A DNA stretch of 64,000 bases. Origin: Ulva prolifera. Its lineage: Eukaryota; Chlorophyta; Ulvophyceae; Ulvales; Ulvaceae. Where the stretch lies: assembly GCA_023078555.1 (NCBI GenBank), contig CM041201.1:3355713-3419712 (forward strand), in the 5' to 3' direction. Positions 56,270-64,000 of the stretch are shown in pieces; positions within the stretch are counted from its first letter, which is position 1; every line of letters starts with the position of its first letter. The notes under the pieces are model-generated. The model searched no databases and had not been told where the DNA came from. It was given only the letters and a program-made list of their open reading frames with translations. A program made the translations under genes and the position numbers.

Positions 56270-56323
56270 GCGCACCCAACTGACTTGCACACCCGGGTGT
56301 GCAAGTCCGGCGTCTGCCCTGTG
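56270..56323 (-). repeat. Right terminal inverted repeat
   Basis: Ends ...CCGGCGTCTGCCCTGTG before TA. Confidence 0.9.
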
Positions 56324-56325
56324 TA

Positions 56326-58324
56326 GTGACATGTGTAGTGACGGTGTATTGCTCTTGCTCACGGGGTGTATGGTGCATCACATACATGCCATGCTCGCAT
56401 TATGTATTGACTGGTTGATTGGCTGGAGGGCTGGCGGTGGCCAGCAGGCTGCACAGGGCAAGCATGTCATGCCCTTCAGCATGACCACACATGGCTATGC
56501 TGAAGTACATGACAAGCACTCTTCCCCTATGTAGCACTGATCACTGCACCGCTGCTGCTCATAGAAGCAAGCTGTAACCTCGTTGTTCTGTCTTCAGCCC
56601 ACTCTGGTTATACTTGTGGCTGATGTTACAGGAACGTCGGTGCAGTGCAATTCAGAACATCTCATCTGATCATGCTAAGTCATATCCACACAGTGTCAGC
56701 GCCAGATCTGCACCCATCCACATCAGTGACGCACATTAGATGCAAACATCAGATGCAGTTGAAAGAGAACCATTCCATTCACAGAAGTATCTCAGGCAGC
56801 TGCGATGAAGTGAGTCTTTGCATCGCACAGCACCAATCCACACTGCAACATTAACAATACATGGCTACCCTGCTTCACAGCTTGGCCGTATGTACCTAGG
56901 TAGCTTCCGATACTTGTGAAACTTAGTGTGCGACCATGGTGGGTACGCTGCAACTGGTTGCTTGGTGTATTGAGTCTGCTCGTGCCTGGAGCGAGTGGGA
57001 CACCATGGAAGCTACAGTGGAAGCTACAAATCCGACGGAAAGTCAAATTGAGTGCTTCATCTCGCCATGAATGTAGGCCAGCGTAGGCCGCAGACGTGCG
57101 TGATTACTGTTTCTGTGCTCTCACTAGTCACGGCAACACTGTTCAAATTGAGTGGCTGCCCTCGCTGAAACGGAAAAGAAACTTACATGTCACGAGGGAA
57201 CTTTGATCGTTCTTCATGACCAGACCGATGTGATGTGTTGAGCGTGGACAAATGTGCATATGTGCATCACCGTCGGGCGGACGTCTGTGCGCTGGCACAT
57301 ACACCAATCAGCCGTACTAATGTTCTGCAAGATGATGTCATACCTTGATATACATACGAAGTTGCACACTGTGGCTGTGGCATCGATGCAGCGTCTTTTT
57401 GGCTGCTGCTAACAATCGCGCCACGAACCGACTCGCGATTCAACGACCACAATCGCTCTACTTAGGTAAGCTAGTACTGCTAGCCGGCTACATATGAGAT
57501 GAAGCAAATCGCCAAGATACATGAGAAACCTTTCTGTGATCGCAGCCATTCGTGCCACCTCGTTGTGCGCAGCCATCCCAGATAAATTCGCATGCAGGCG
57601 CTACACCTGAATCCTTTCATACATATTATGGACGTAAGACTTATTGTGTTTCGCATTCGTGCCGTTTATGTCATTTCCAGCGCCGTTCGAACTGATAGTT
57701 CATGCATCCGTGCGTGGCTGCAGGAGCACTGAGCCACACCCGGAGTGCCTGTGCACCGCCAAAGCCCGCATCACTGACTTGCGGAGCAGCGTTCACTATT
57801 ATCTGACACACGTGATGCAACATGTCTGTGCCTGGGGCGTAAGCTGCAGGTCTAGCAGTCTAGCGCCTTGCAGCCTAGGAGAAACGGCAGCGCAATGGGC
57901 AGGCAAAGCAAGCGTCCGATCACGTTTCGCACAGTGTAGTGCACGTCGACATCGATGCTTGTGTGATCTGTCCATTCTCTATGAACGAGGCTGTTGGAGT
58001 CCGAATGTGTGATCTGCTGCGCATTCGACGTCGGTCCGGCTGTATCGCATCAGCACAGGCGCAATTTGTTGATTGCAAGCTATCCGCCGGAACAAACTAG
58101 GAAGGTGATGACTTCGTATGATATATCATCCTTTTTTCGACGCCGTGCTGCTAGCACTGGATTGTCACGCAAGAATTACCGCTCACAGGCATCACCCACC
58201 CCAGACCTATTGTCGCGGCTCCACACCATGAATGTGAATGCCGGAAAGTCGTAAAGTGACCTTCGGTTCGTGGGCGACCACATCTGACTCCTGACATGCC
58301 TCGTGTACCCCCATTGCAGTCCGT
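56326..58324. other. Spacer between CACTA-like element and Copia-2
   Basis: Only short frames without domains. I see no gene, repeat or RNA here. Confidence 0.5.
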
Positions 58325-58671
58325 TGTCAGAAAAGCTATCTTTGTGCAGGTCAGGACGCGCAGTCCTTGTTCAGGTCAGGTCAGTACAGCCAGCATCTCA
58401 TACCTGCTGCGCACAGAGGTAGAACCGAGAGATGCTTAAGGGAAGTGCTAGTACCGGGAAACAGTAAAGAGAATGGTTACAGATCTCAGTGTGCACATGC
58501 TTATATGCACACTGAACACACAAGGTTACGGCGGGAAACCCTCACGGGATCTCTCTCACTACATCGAGACAATCTCGGCTGGCGGCTTACCCCTGCACTG
58601 GATCCGCGGATCGTCCGTGCATGGGTGCACCTGTCACCACACTGCTGCCCGCAGGCTCATGCATTGTGACA
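58325..58671 (-). repeat. Candidate 3' LTR of Copia-2
   Basis: On the minus strand it starts TGTCACAATGCATGAG right after the purine tract (certain) and may end ...TTTTCTGACA at 58325 (TGTC...GACA termini; inferred). GTGCATATAAGC inside is TATA-like. The far end cannot be proved without the other LTR. Confidence 0.55.
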
Positions 58672-58680
58672 CTCCCCCAT
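58672..58680 (-). promoter_or_regulatory. Polypurine tract of Copia-2
   Basis: Minus-strand ATGGGGGAG abutting the LTR start, 8 bp after the RNase H stop. Confidence 0.7.
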
Positions 58681-58688
58681 AAACCCTG

Positions 58689-60563
58689 CTAAGTCTCCAC
58701 TAGCTGGAGTTTATTACGAACTTCTTGCAAGGCAGGTCCGGGCAGCACTTTAGTAAACACATCCGCTAACTGATCAACAGTGCCTACCCATGCTACCTTA
58801 AGTTCATCCATCTGGACATATTCCCGCACTCGCAAGTGCCGCACACGAATGTGCTTGGATCTGTCAGTGGACACAGCATTCACAGCCAAGATATTGGCAC
58901 TCTTATTGTCACCCCACAGAGTCGGCTTATGTGGGACGAGTTTCAAATCGAGAAGCAACTGCTTCACCCACATCAACTCGTTGGCTGTTGCACTCATCGC
59001 GATGAGTTCAGCCTCTGTTGTATCCCCAGCCACTATACTCTGCTTCTTCGAACGCCAGAGAACAGAGTTCCCATACACTCGAATAATCATACCAGACACG
59101 CTTTTCAGATCAGCAGAGTTCGCAAAATCTGCATCTGAAAAAGCTTCTAGCAAACACCCATGTCCCTCAGAGCCTACAAATTTTATTCCTAGATTTTTCG
59201 TGGACTGTAGGTATCTCAGAACGTGTTGCACGGCAGACCAGTGTTCCTTCAGACTACTAGACATGTGCCGGGCCAGGGCATGTGCCACGTAGCTCAGGTC
59301 AGGTCGTGTCACTCCTGCAATGTACTGGATGCTTCCTACAGCACTCATGAACCTGGAATGCTCAGCAGCACTGGCTTTCTCCAGGTCAGGATGCTCTTTC
59401 ACACTCCTTAGTTGTTGCCGCGGCACTAATGGAGTGGGAGATTTACGACAGTCAGACATGCTGTACTTTTCCAGCAAGTTCTGGATCTTGTTACGTTGTG
59501 TCATTGTGATTGTTTTGGCCTTTCGATCACGCGTGATCTCAGTGCCAAGTGCCCAAGACAGGTCACCTAAATCTCTGCCTTCAAATTTTGTGAGAATAAC
59601 AGTGATTATTTCCTGCAGCCCCGCAGAGCAACTGAAAATAAATAAGTCATCCACCCACAGAAAAATAAAGCACCGATTGGTTTTACTGACGTACAGTCCG
59701 GGATCACTCTGTGCGCACACAAATCCCAGTTCAGCCAAGACCTTTACTAAAGCTTTATGCCACTCGCGAGCGGCTTGCTTCAGGCCATACAGAGTCTTAT
59801 GCAATTTCCATACACGTGCTGTCCCGTCTGAAAAATACGGGGGCTGTTCAACGAAAACCTCTTCCTCCAGGTCACCGTTCAGAAAAGCACACTGTATATC
59901 TATGTGCCTAATCTCCAGATCCTCCTGAGCAGCTATTGACAGCAACACACGCAGTGTCGCATAACTACCAACAGGGGACCATGTCTCGAAGAAATCTACT
60001 CCTTCTACCTGAGAAAAACCACGAGCTACATATCGTGCCTTGTACCGCTGAATCTCACCAGCAGGCCCACGCTTGATCTTGAGCACCCATTTGCCCGAGA
60101 TAGCCCGTTTGCCCGCAGGCAGATAGCACAACCCGAAGGTTTCGTGCTCACCCAGTGCATCCACCTCCTCTTGCATGGCACGCAGCCACGCATCCCTGTC
60201 TGGACCCGCGAGTCCTTCCTTCATAGAAGGCAGATCAGGGTCGGAAGGCTTCTGCTTCCTGGCGGCAGCTGCTCTGCGCGACCCACGACGCTGAGCATTC
60301 TGCTGCTCACCAGACTCCACATGCTGAGGCTTCAGGCCTGCACAGGACACTCCACAGTCAGCCGCGGCTGATGTGTCCTGATCGCAAGCCGAAGCATCAA
60401 TAGCAACTACAACTGTTTCACTACTAGCAATGTCAGAGCCCGCAGGCTCATGCATTTGTACAGCTGCTACATCCGCAGCCAATGGAACAAGGCGTCTGCG
60501 TACAAGAGGATTGATTTTAATACGAGGTAAGGCAGCTGGAATGGCCCTCACCTCGTCAGGCAA
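58689..60563 (-). CDS. Copia-2 reverse transcriptase and RNase H (frame 2)
   Basis: About 624 codons to a stop at 58689, open upstream to overlap the end of frame 1. Reverse transcriptase motifs: KWVLKIKRG, IDIQCAFLNGDLEEEVFV, LYGLKQAAREWH and the catalytic box FLWVDDLF, with Trp where Copia elements usually have Tyr (59647-59658). RNase H: FSDADFANSADLKS, WRSKKQSIVAGDTTEAE, WGDNKSANIL and KHIRVRHLRVRE. No internal stop. No ATG is needed at its upstream edge if translation enters from the first frame. Confidence 0.88.
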   Translation of the reverse strand: MPDEVRAIPAALPRIKINPLVRRRLVPLAADVAAVQMHEPAGSDIASSETVVVAIDASACDQDTSAAADCGVSCAGLKPQHVESGEQQNAQRRGSRRAAAARKQKPSDPDLPSMKEGLAGPDRDAWLRAMQEEVDALGEHETFGLCYLPAGKRAISGKWVLKIKRGPAGEIQRYKARYVARGFSQVEGVDFFETWSPVGSYATLRVLLSIAAQEDLEIRHIDIQCAFLNGDLEEEVFVEQPPYFSDGTARVWKLHKTLYGLKQAAREWHKALVKVLAELGFVCAQSDPGLYVSKTNRCFIFLWVDDLFIFSCSAGLQEIITVILTKFEGRDLGDLSWALGTEITRDRKAKTITMTQRNKIQNLLEKYSMSDCRKSPTPLVPRQQLRSVKEHPDLEKASAAEHSRFMSAVGSIQYIAGVTRPDLSYVAHALARHMSSSLKEHWSAVQHVLRYLQSTKNLGIKFVGSEGHGCLLEAFSDADFANSADLKSVSGMIIRVYGNSVLWRSKKQSIVAGDTTEAELIAMSATANELMWVKQLLLDLKLVPHKPTLWGDNKSANILAVNAVSTDRSKHIRVRHLRVREYVQMDELKVAWVGTVDQLADVFTKVLPGPALQEVRNKLQLVET

Positions 60564-60564
60564 A

Positions 60565-63500
60565 TCAACCCCAACGGTTAACCGCGGCTGAGGGGTCCGG
60601 ATCCTCTCCCCCTAATTCGGACCCGGTCTCCACCTCATCTGGCTCATCCTCCCAGAAGGGCCTCGGCGCCTCAGCTCCTCGCAAGGGCTGAGCAACTGCC
60701 CCCGCGCCAGATGGTGAGGCCGCTGCCGAATTACTCCCAGAGCGGACCCGCTGAGCCTCCAGATTCTGATGAGCCGCAGCTCTTTCATCATCTGAGACGG
60801 TGTAGTCCATGCGCTGTTCGTCATCGTCGTCATAGATGCCATGGCTGTCATCATCGGACGGATCCTCCATGTCGTCATCAGACGCACTGACAGACATGTT
60901 GATGGGGAGCGCAACTTCCACACCAGGGTCGTGCAACACAGCATTGCGCGTGACAACATACCGCGCGGTGCGAGAGGGCGTGGCGACAGGATGATGCACT
61001 TCGCCGTGATTACGAGGGGGAGCAGGGACGGCAGGGTGAGCAGCAGCTCTGGATATTGCACGCGTGCGATGCAAAGCTGTTCTGGCTATTTCCGGCGTTG
61101 CCCTAGCAGGGTCACGCCGGATAATCTCCGCAGAGGAGCCAGCTCCAAATCGTGGAGAGTACGCAGTGGGATCAGGGTCAGGGGTGTCCTGCCGGAATGT
61201 CATTTCCATGACAGGAACCCTACCATGACCAGGGGGGGTGTGCAGCTGGTCACGCAGACGGCGCAGCACTCCCCCATCATACGTGTGCTCTGCCGCGAAA
61301 GGAGGGACATCGGCGTCAGTCACACGCTCACCCTCATTGTCCCCCTCGAAAGCAACCGTGTAGGAGTTCGCAAACTCCTCAGGTTCTCTCTTGTCCACAA
61401 CGGCGGACGCATCGTACTTGCGTACGTGCCGGATCATCTGATCCGCAGTGCACATCACTTGACGCACAACAAAAACCCTACCCCCAGGAACATCCTGGGC
61501 GTACACACGTTGCATGCTGGGGCCTAACCCAGCCCCGACCCAGTATGCAGGCACACCCCGGGGGGACAACTTCCGCAGCTTGTCATCCCTAGGGTATGCA
61601 TACACCTCAACCCCCCATGGACGCTGCTGCCGCAGCAGATCTTGGAACACCTCAACGGAGGTGTCTCTGAAAAAGGCCATGTAAGGAATGATATCCTTAT
61701 CACAAGACCGCACTAAAAACTCATCTAATTCTGTCGTCGCAAGCAACTTGTACTTGCGTTTCTCCTCATCCCTCAACTTATCGCGCTCGGCCTTTTTCAT
61801 GCGCTTACCTTTCCCCAGGCTCTTCTCAGCTTCGTCAACGTCCGCAGACGCATTGACAGCATGCTGAGCTTTCAGGCCCTTGAGGATGCTCGCCAGTTTG
61901 TCATGGTACAATGCCGACGACGGCGTGAGATTGTGACCATGGACAACACTGGCGAGGCATTCTATCCACAGGAACAGAGGCAGGCCGCTCGCGAGCAGCG
62001 CAGCACGGAGTGACTCAAAGGCCACTCCGATCCTCCTCTCGATCATGCCATTACAGCGATGAGCGGCTGTGGGGGTCAAGCGGTGAGTGATGCCACGACG
62101 CTGGAGGTAGAGCTTTAAGGCCGCGACCATAAACTCTCCCCCTTTGTCGGTGTGTAGGATGCGCACACCCGGTTCACCTGGCTTCACCACATTCACCCGA
62201 ATGCGTTCGATAATATAAGAGATCATGGCCGCAGCCTCACTCTTTTTGCGCAGACCTACCACGAAAGTATAACGGGTAAAGGCACACATCACAAACAAAA
62301 CATATTTCACACCACCAATTCCTACTGGAGAGACAGGACCAGCTAAATCGGCGTGCAGTTGCTCACCAGGCCACTTGGCCTGGCCCATGAGCGCACGATC
62401 ATTGGCGGAAAACTTGCCCGCAGGCACCTTGCCAATTCTGCAGCCGTGACACCGATTCCCCAGTGGCTCGGAATCGACATCCAGATTCAAATGACCATAA
62501 AATTCACTGTTGGACTGCATTCGTTTTAGGACCCAATTTGACTGGTGAAAAGACAAATGCGCTAGAAAAGCAGGTTCCAGCAAGTATGCATCATATGGAA
62601 CCTCAGCTCCCCCAGCATTGGGTCGCTTCAGGTCAATGGCCGCAACCGCCATATGATGCCACTGCTGTTGATCCTCAATAACTGAGGTCGGAAGGCTCTG
62701 GTTAGACCAGACTACCCCCCTATTGACAGGCGCACCGACGAGAATAGGTTTGGTCTCTATTGCCATTTTAAACGCAAAGACAGGGTGACCATCCACATCT
62801 AGTTCCTGATATTTGGCATCGTCCTCTACGTCGGTGGCCATATCACCCAGACCAGGGACATACAAGACATTCCTACGCGTGTCTAAGAACATCTGCTCGT
62901 GTCTAAGACCCATCGTGCTGAGCAGGTTGTACGGACATTCAGGAGCATAGTATACGCCAGGAATTTCCACATCCAGTGGATGCTTGTTCCCATGCTTGTC
63001 CACATAAGCACCCAGGTTCACCTGAATGGTTCCCCTGCCCATGATAGAAAGCTGCCCTGGTCCCGCGAGATTGGCAACTTTCTGACATGGGCCGTACTCA
63101 GTGAACATTTCCCGATTTCCTACTATATGCATGTCCGACCCACTATCAACAATGATGTTCCACGGCATGGACGCGTCCGGCTGTGGATACTTGGCAGGCA
63201 TTTCAATAGTGCAAACATCTCTGGCCGCAGCCTGTTTGCGTTGGGGGCAGTTCGCACGCAAGTGTCCCTTCTTCTTGCAGAAGAAACAGGTCCTGGTCTC
63301 CTCGCGAGGAGCCTGGCCAGCTGCGAGAGCAGCGACCACAGGACCGTCACCACGGGGCTGCTTGCGCCAGCCATGGCCTGGTTTGCCCGCGGGCGCCCCA
63401 GACCTAGCCTGCAGCGACCGCTGTTGTTTGAGCAAATCAGCATGCTCAGTTAAACGCGATATTATCACATGAGGGGAGGAGTGTTGAACTTCGCCGCGCA

Positions 63501-64000
63501 CAGCGTTGAACTCCTCCCCCACCTCTAACAGTTTCAATCGTAGCCATCGCTGGCCCACATCGGCACCTAGTGCCTCCAGTTGAGTGTAAACACTCATCAC
63601 TTCACCACAGTATGTCGCAACATCTTTATTGTGTTGTGATAAAGAATTAAACCGACTCCACAGTCTGTGGATTTCGGCTTCAGTGCTAGGTCTGTACTTG
63701 GCAGTCAAGTAAGACCATGCTTCACACAAGTGTGACATGCGATAGACAGTCGTCCTATCCGCGTCAGGCAAAGACATTAGGACCTGTGTCCTCGCCCTAG
63801 CATGAACACGCTGTTCGTCCGCAGACGGTGCGTGCTGCAACAAATGATCTAACTCGAACTGACCTAACCACAAAAAGACTTTCTGTTCGTACGCAACGAA
63901 ACTTTCAGTCTTGTAATTCCAATCAGGCAATTTCCCTTTAGTCAAATCAGGTTCGCTACGTCCCCGAGACGCGCGCAGCGCCTCGGTTAACGTCTCGAGT
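60565..64000 (-). CDS. Copia-2 Gag, protease and integrase (frame 1), 5' end outside window
   Basis: Open from the window edge through 60565 (TGA). Gag with CCHC knuckle CFFCKKKGHLRANC (63247-63288); aspartic protease IIVDSGSDMHIV (63128-63149 region); pre-integrase HLNLDVDS...CHGCRIGK; integrase core LHADLAGPV, HTDKGGEFM (about 62137-62154) and CNGMIERR; then a long acidic, Ser/Pro-rich linker rich in Asp (DDDMEDPSDDD). The frame remains open upstream of residues TKGKLPDWN, so the initiator is probably right of 64,000. It ends in ...VNRWG where the RT frame takes over one base out of register. Confidence 0.9.
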   Translation of the reverse strand, partial: LETLTEALRASRGRSEPDLTKGKLPDWNYKTESFVAYEQKVFLWLGQFELDHLLQHAPSADEQRVHARARTQVLMSLPDADRTTVYRMSHLCEAWSYLTAKYRPSTEAEIHRLWSRFNSLSQHNKDVATYCGEVMSVYTQLEALGADVGQRWLRLKLLEVGEEFNAVRGEVQHSSPHVIISRLTEHADLLKQQRSLQARSGAPAGKPGHGWRKQPRGDGPVVAALAAGQAPREETRTCFFCKKKGHLRANCPQRKQAAARDVCTIEMPAKYPQPDASMPWNIIVDSGSDMHIVGNREMFTEYGPCQKVANLAGPGQLSIMGRGTIQVNLGAYVDKHGNKHPLDVEIPGVYYAPECPYNLLSTMGLRHEQMFLDTRRNVLYVPGLGDMATDVEDDAKYQELDVDGHPVFAFKMAIETKPILVGAPVNRGVVWSNQSLPTSVIEDQQQWHHMAVAAIDLKRPNAGGAEVPYDAYLLEPAFLAHLSFHQSNWVLKRMQSNSEFYGHLNLDVDSEPLGNRCHGCRIGKVPAGKFSANDRALMGQAKWPGEQLHADLAGPVSPVGIGGVKYVLFVMCAFTRYTFVVGLRKKSEAAAMISYIIERIRVNVVKPGEPGVRILHTDKGGEFMVAALKLYLQRRGITHRLTPTAAHRCNGMIERRIGVAFESLRAALLASGLPLFLWIECLASVVHGHNLTPSSALYHDKLASILKGLKAQHAVNASADVDEAEKSLGKGKRMKKAERDKLRDEEKRKYKLLATTELDEFLVRSCDKDIIPYMAFFRDTSVEVFQDLLRQQRPWGVEVYAYPRDDKLRKLSPRGVPAYWVGAGLGPSMQRVYAQDVPGGRVFVVRQVMCTADQMIRHVRKYDASAVVDKREPEEFANSYTVAFEGDNEGERVTDADVPPFAAEHTYDGGVLRRLRDQLHTPPGHGRVPVMEMTFRQDTPDPDPTAYSPRFGAGSSAEIIRRDPARATPEIARTALHRTRAISRAAAHPAVPAPPRNHGEVHHPVATPSRTARYVVTRNAVLHDPGVEVALPINMSVSASDDDMEDPSDDDSHGIYDDDDEQRMDYTVSDDERAAAHQNLEAQRVRSGSNSAAASPSGAGAVAQPLRGAEAPRPFWEDEPDEVETGSELGGEDPDPSAAVNRWG

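Larger units (their letters stand above)
45762..56323 (-). mobile_element. Complete CACTA-like DNA transposon with two genes
   Basis: 10,562 bp with inverted ends beginning CACAGGGCAGACGCCGG, identical for 32 bp and similar for about 52-54 bp. TA flanks both ends (45760-45761 and 56324-56325) as a 2-bp target duplication. Two minus-strand multi-exon genes lie inside: a TNP2-type transposase (50324-55213) and an unrecognised gene (47213-49839). CACAG ends, a short duplication, subterminal repeats and TNP2 domains place it in the CACTA (EnSpm) superfamily or the related fungal Plavaka group. Confidence 0.9.
58325..64000 (-). mobile_element. Second Copia retrotransposon (Copia-2), truncated by window
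   Basis: Minus-strand Copia element unrelated in detail to Copia-1: 3' LTR, purine tract, RT/RNase H and Gag/protease/integrase are present. The 5' LTR and probably the true Gag start lie beyond 64,000. Its coding region is split by a one-base frame offset at about 60,565. Confidence 0.9.

Overview
This is nuclear DNA of a eukaryote. Genes carry GT-AG introns, TATA-like boxes and (at four sites) AATAAA signals, and transposons of at least five superfamilies are present. Compact GC-rich exons, algal-type retroelements and LINE tails ending in TTGTAA (TGTAA is the usual chlorophyte poly(A) signal) suggest a unicellular green alga. That placement is inference; no rRNA, tRNA or organelle gene fixes it.

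Region 1 (1-39,130) is an array of nine germin-like (cupin) genes on strictly alternating strands (+ - + - + - + - +). Copy 1 is cut by the window edge. Copies 2-9 are complete three-exon genes of about 263-265 codons, with a signal peptide and both cupin metal-binding motifs. Copies 2/3, 4/5, 6/7 and 8/9 are divergent pairs. Each pair joins a type-1 promoter (copies 2, 5, 6, 9) to a type-2 promoter (copies 3, 4, 7, 8), and pair 4/5 is the mirror image of pair 2/3. The four-gene block is then repeated in tandem: unit 1 is 1-21,939 and unit 2 is 21,940-38,506. Copy 3 has a premature stop and a LINE in its leader. Copy 9 is a mosaic, probably from gene conversion between inverted copies.

Because each unit serves as the empty-site control for the other, several insertions can be delimited with their target duplications: an intact Copia element with no visible LTR difference (9,938-15,135), a hAT-like MITE, three LINE fragments and a palindromic foldback element. 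An unclassified terminal-inverted-repeat element in copy 6 is recognised by comparison with copy 2.

Region 2 (39,130-45,760) is gene-poor. It holds a 315-bp TRIM-like LTR miniature element, LINE 3' fragments, an orphan copy of the cupin promoter block and a cluster of GTCCTTA motifs.

Region 3 (45,762-56,323) is a complete 10.56-kb CACTA-like transposon with CACAG ends and a TA target duplication. It carries a TNP2-type transposase and a second multi-exon gene of unknown function. Region 4 (58,325-64,000) is a second, different Copia element on the minus strand, truncated by the window, with a one-base reading-frame offset between integrase and reverse transcriptase.
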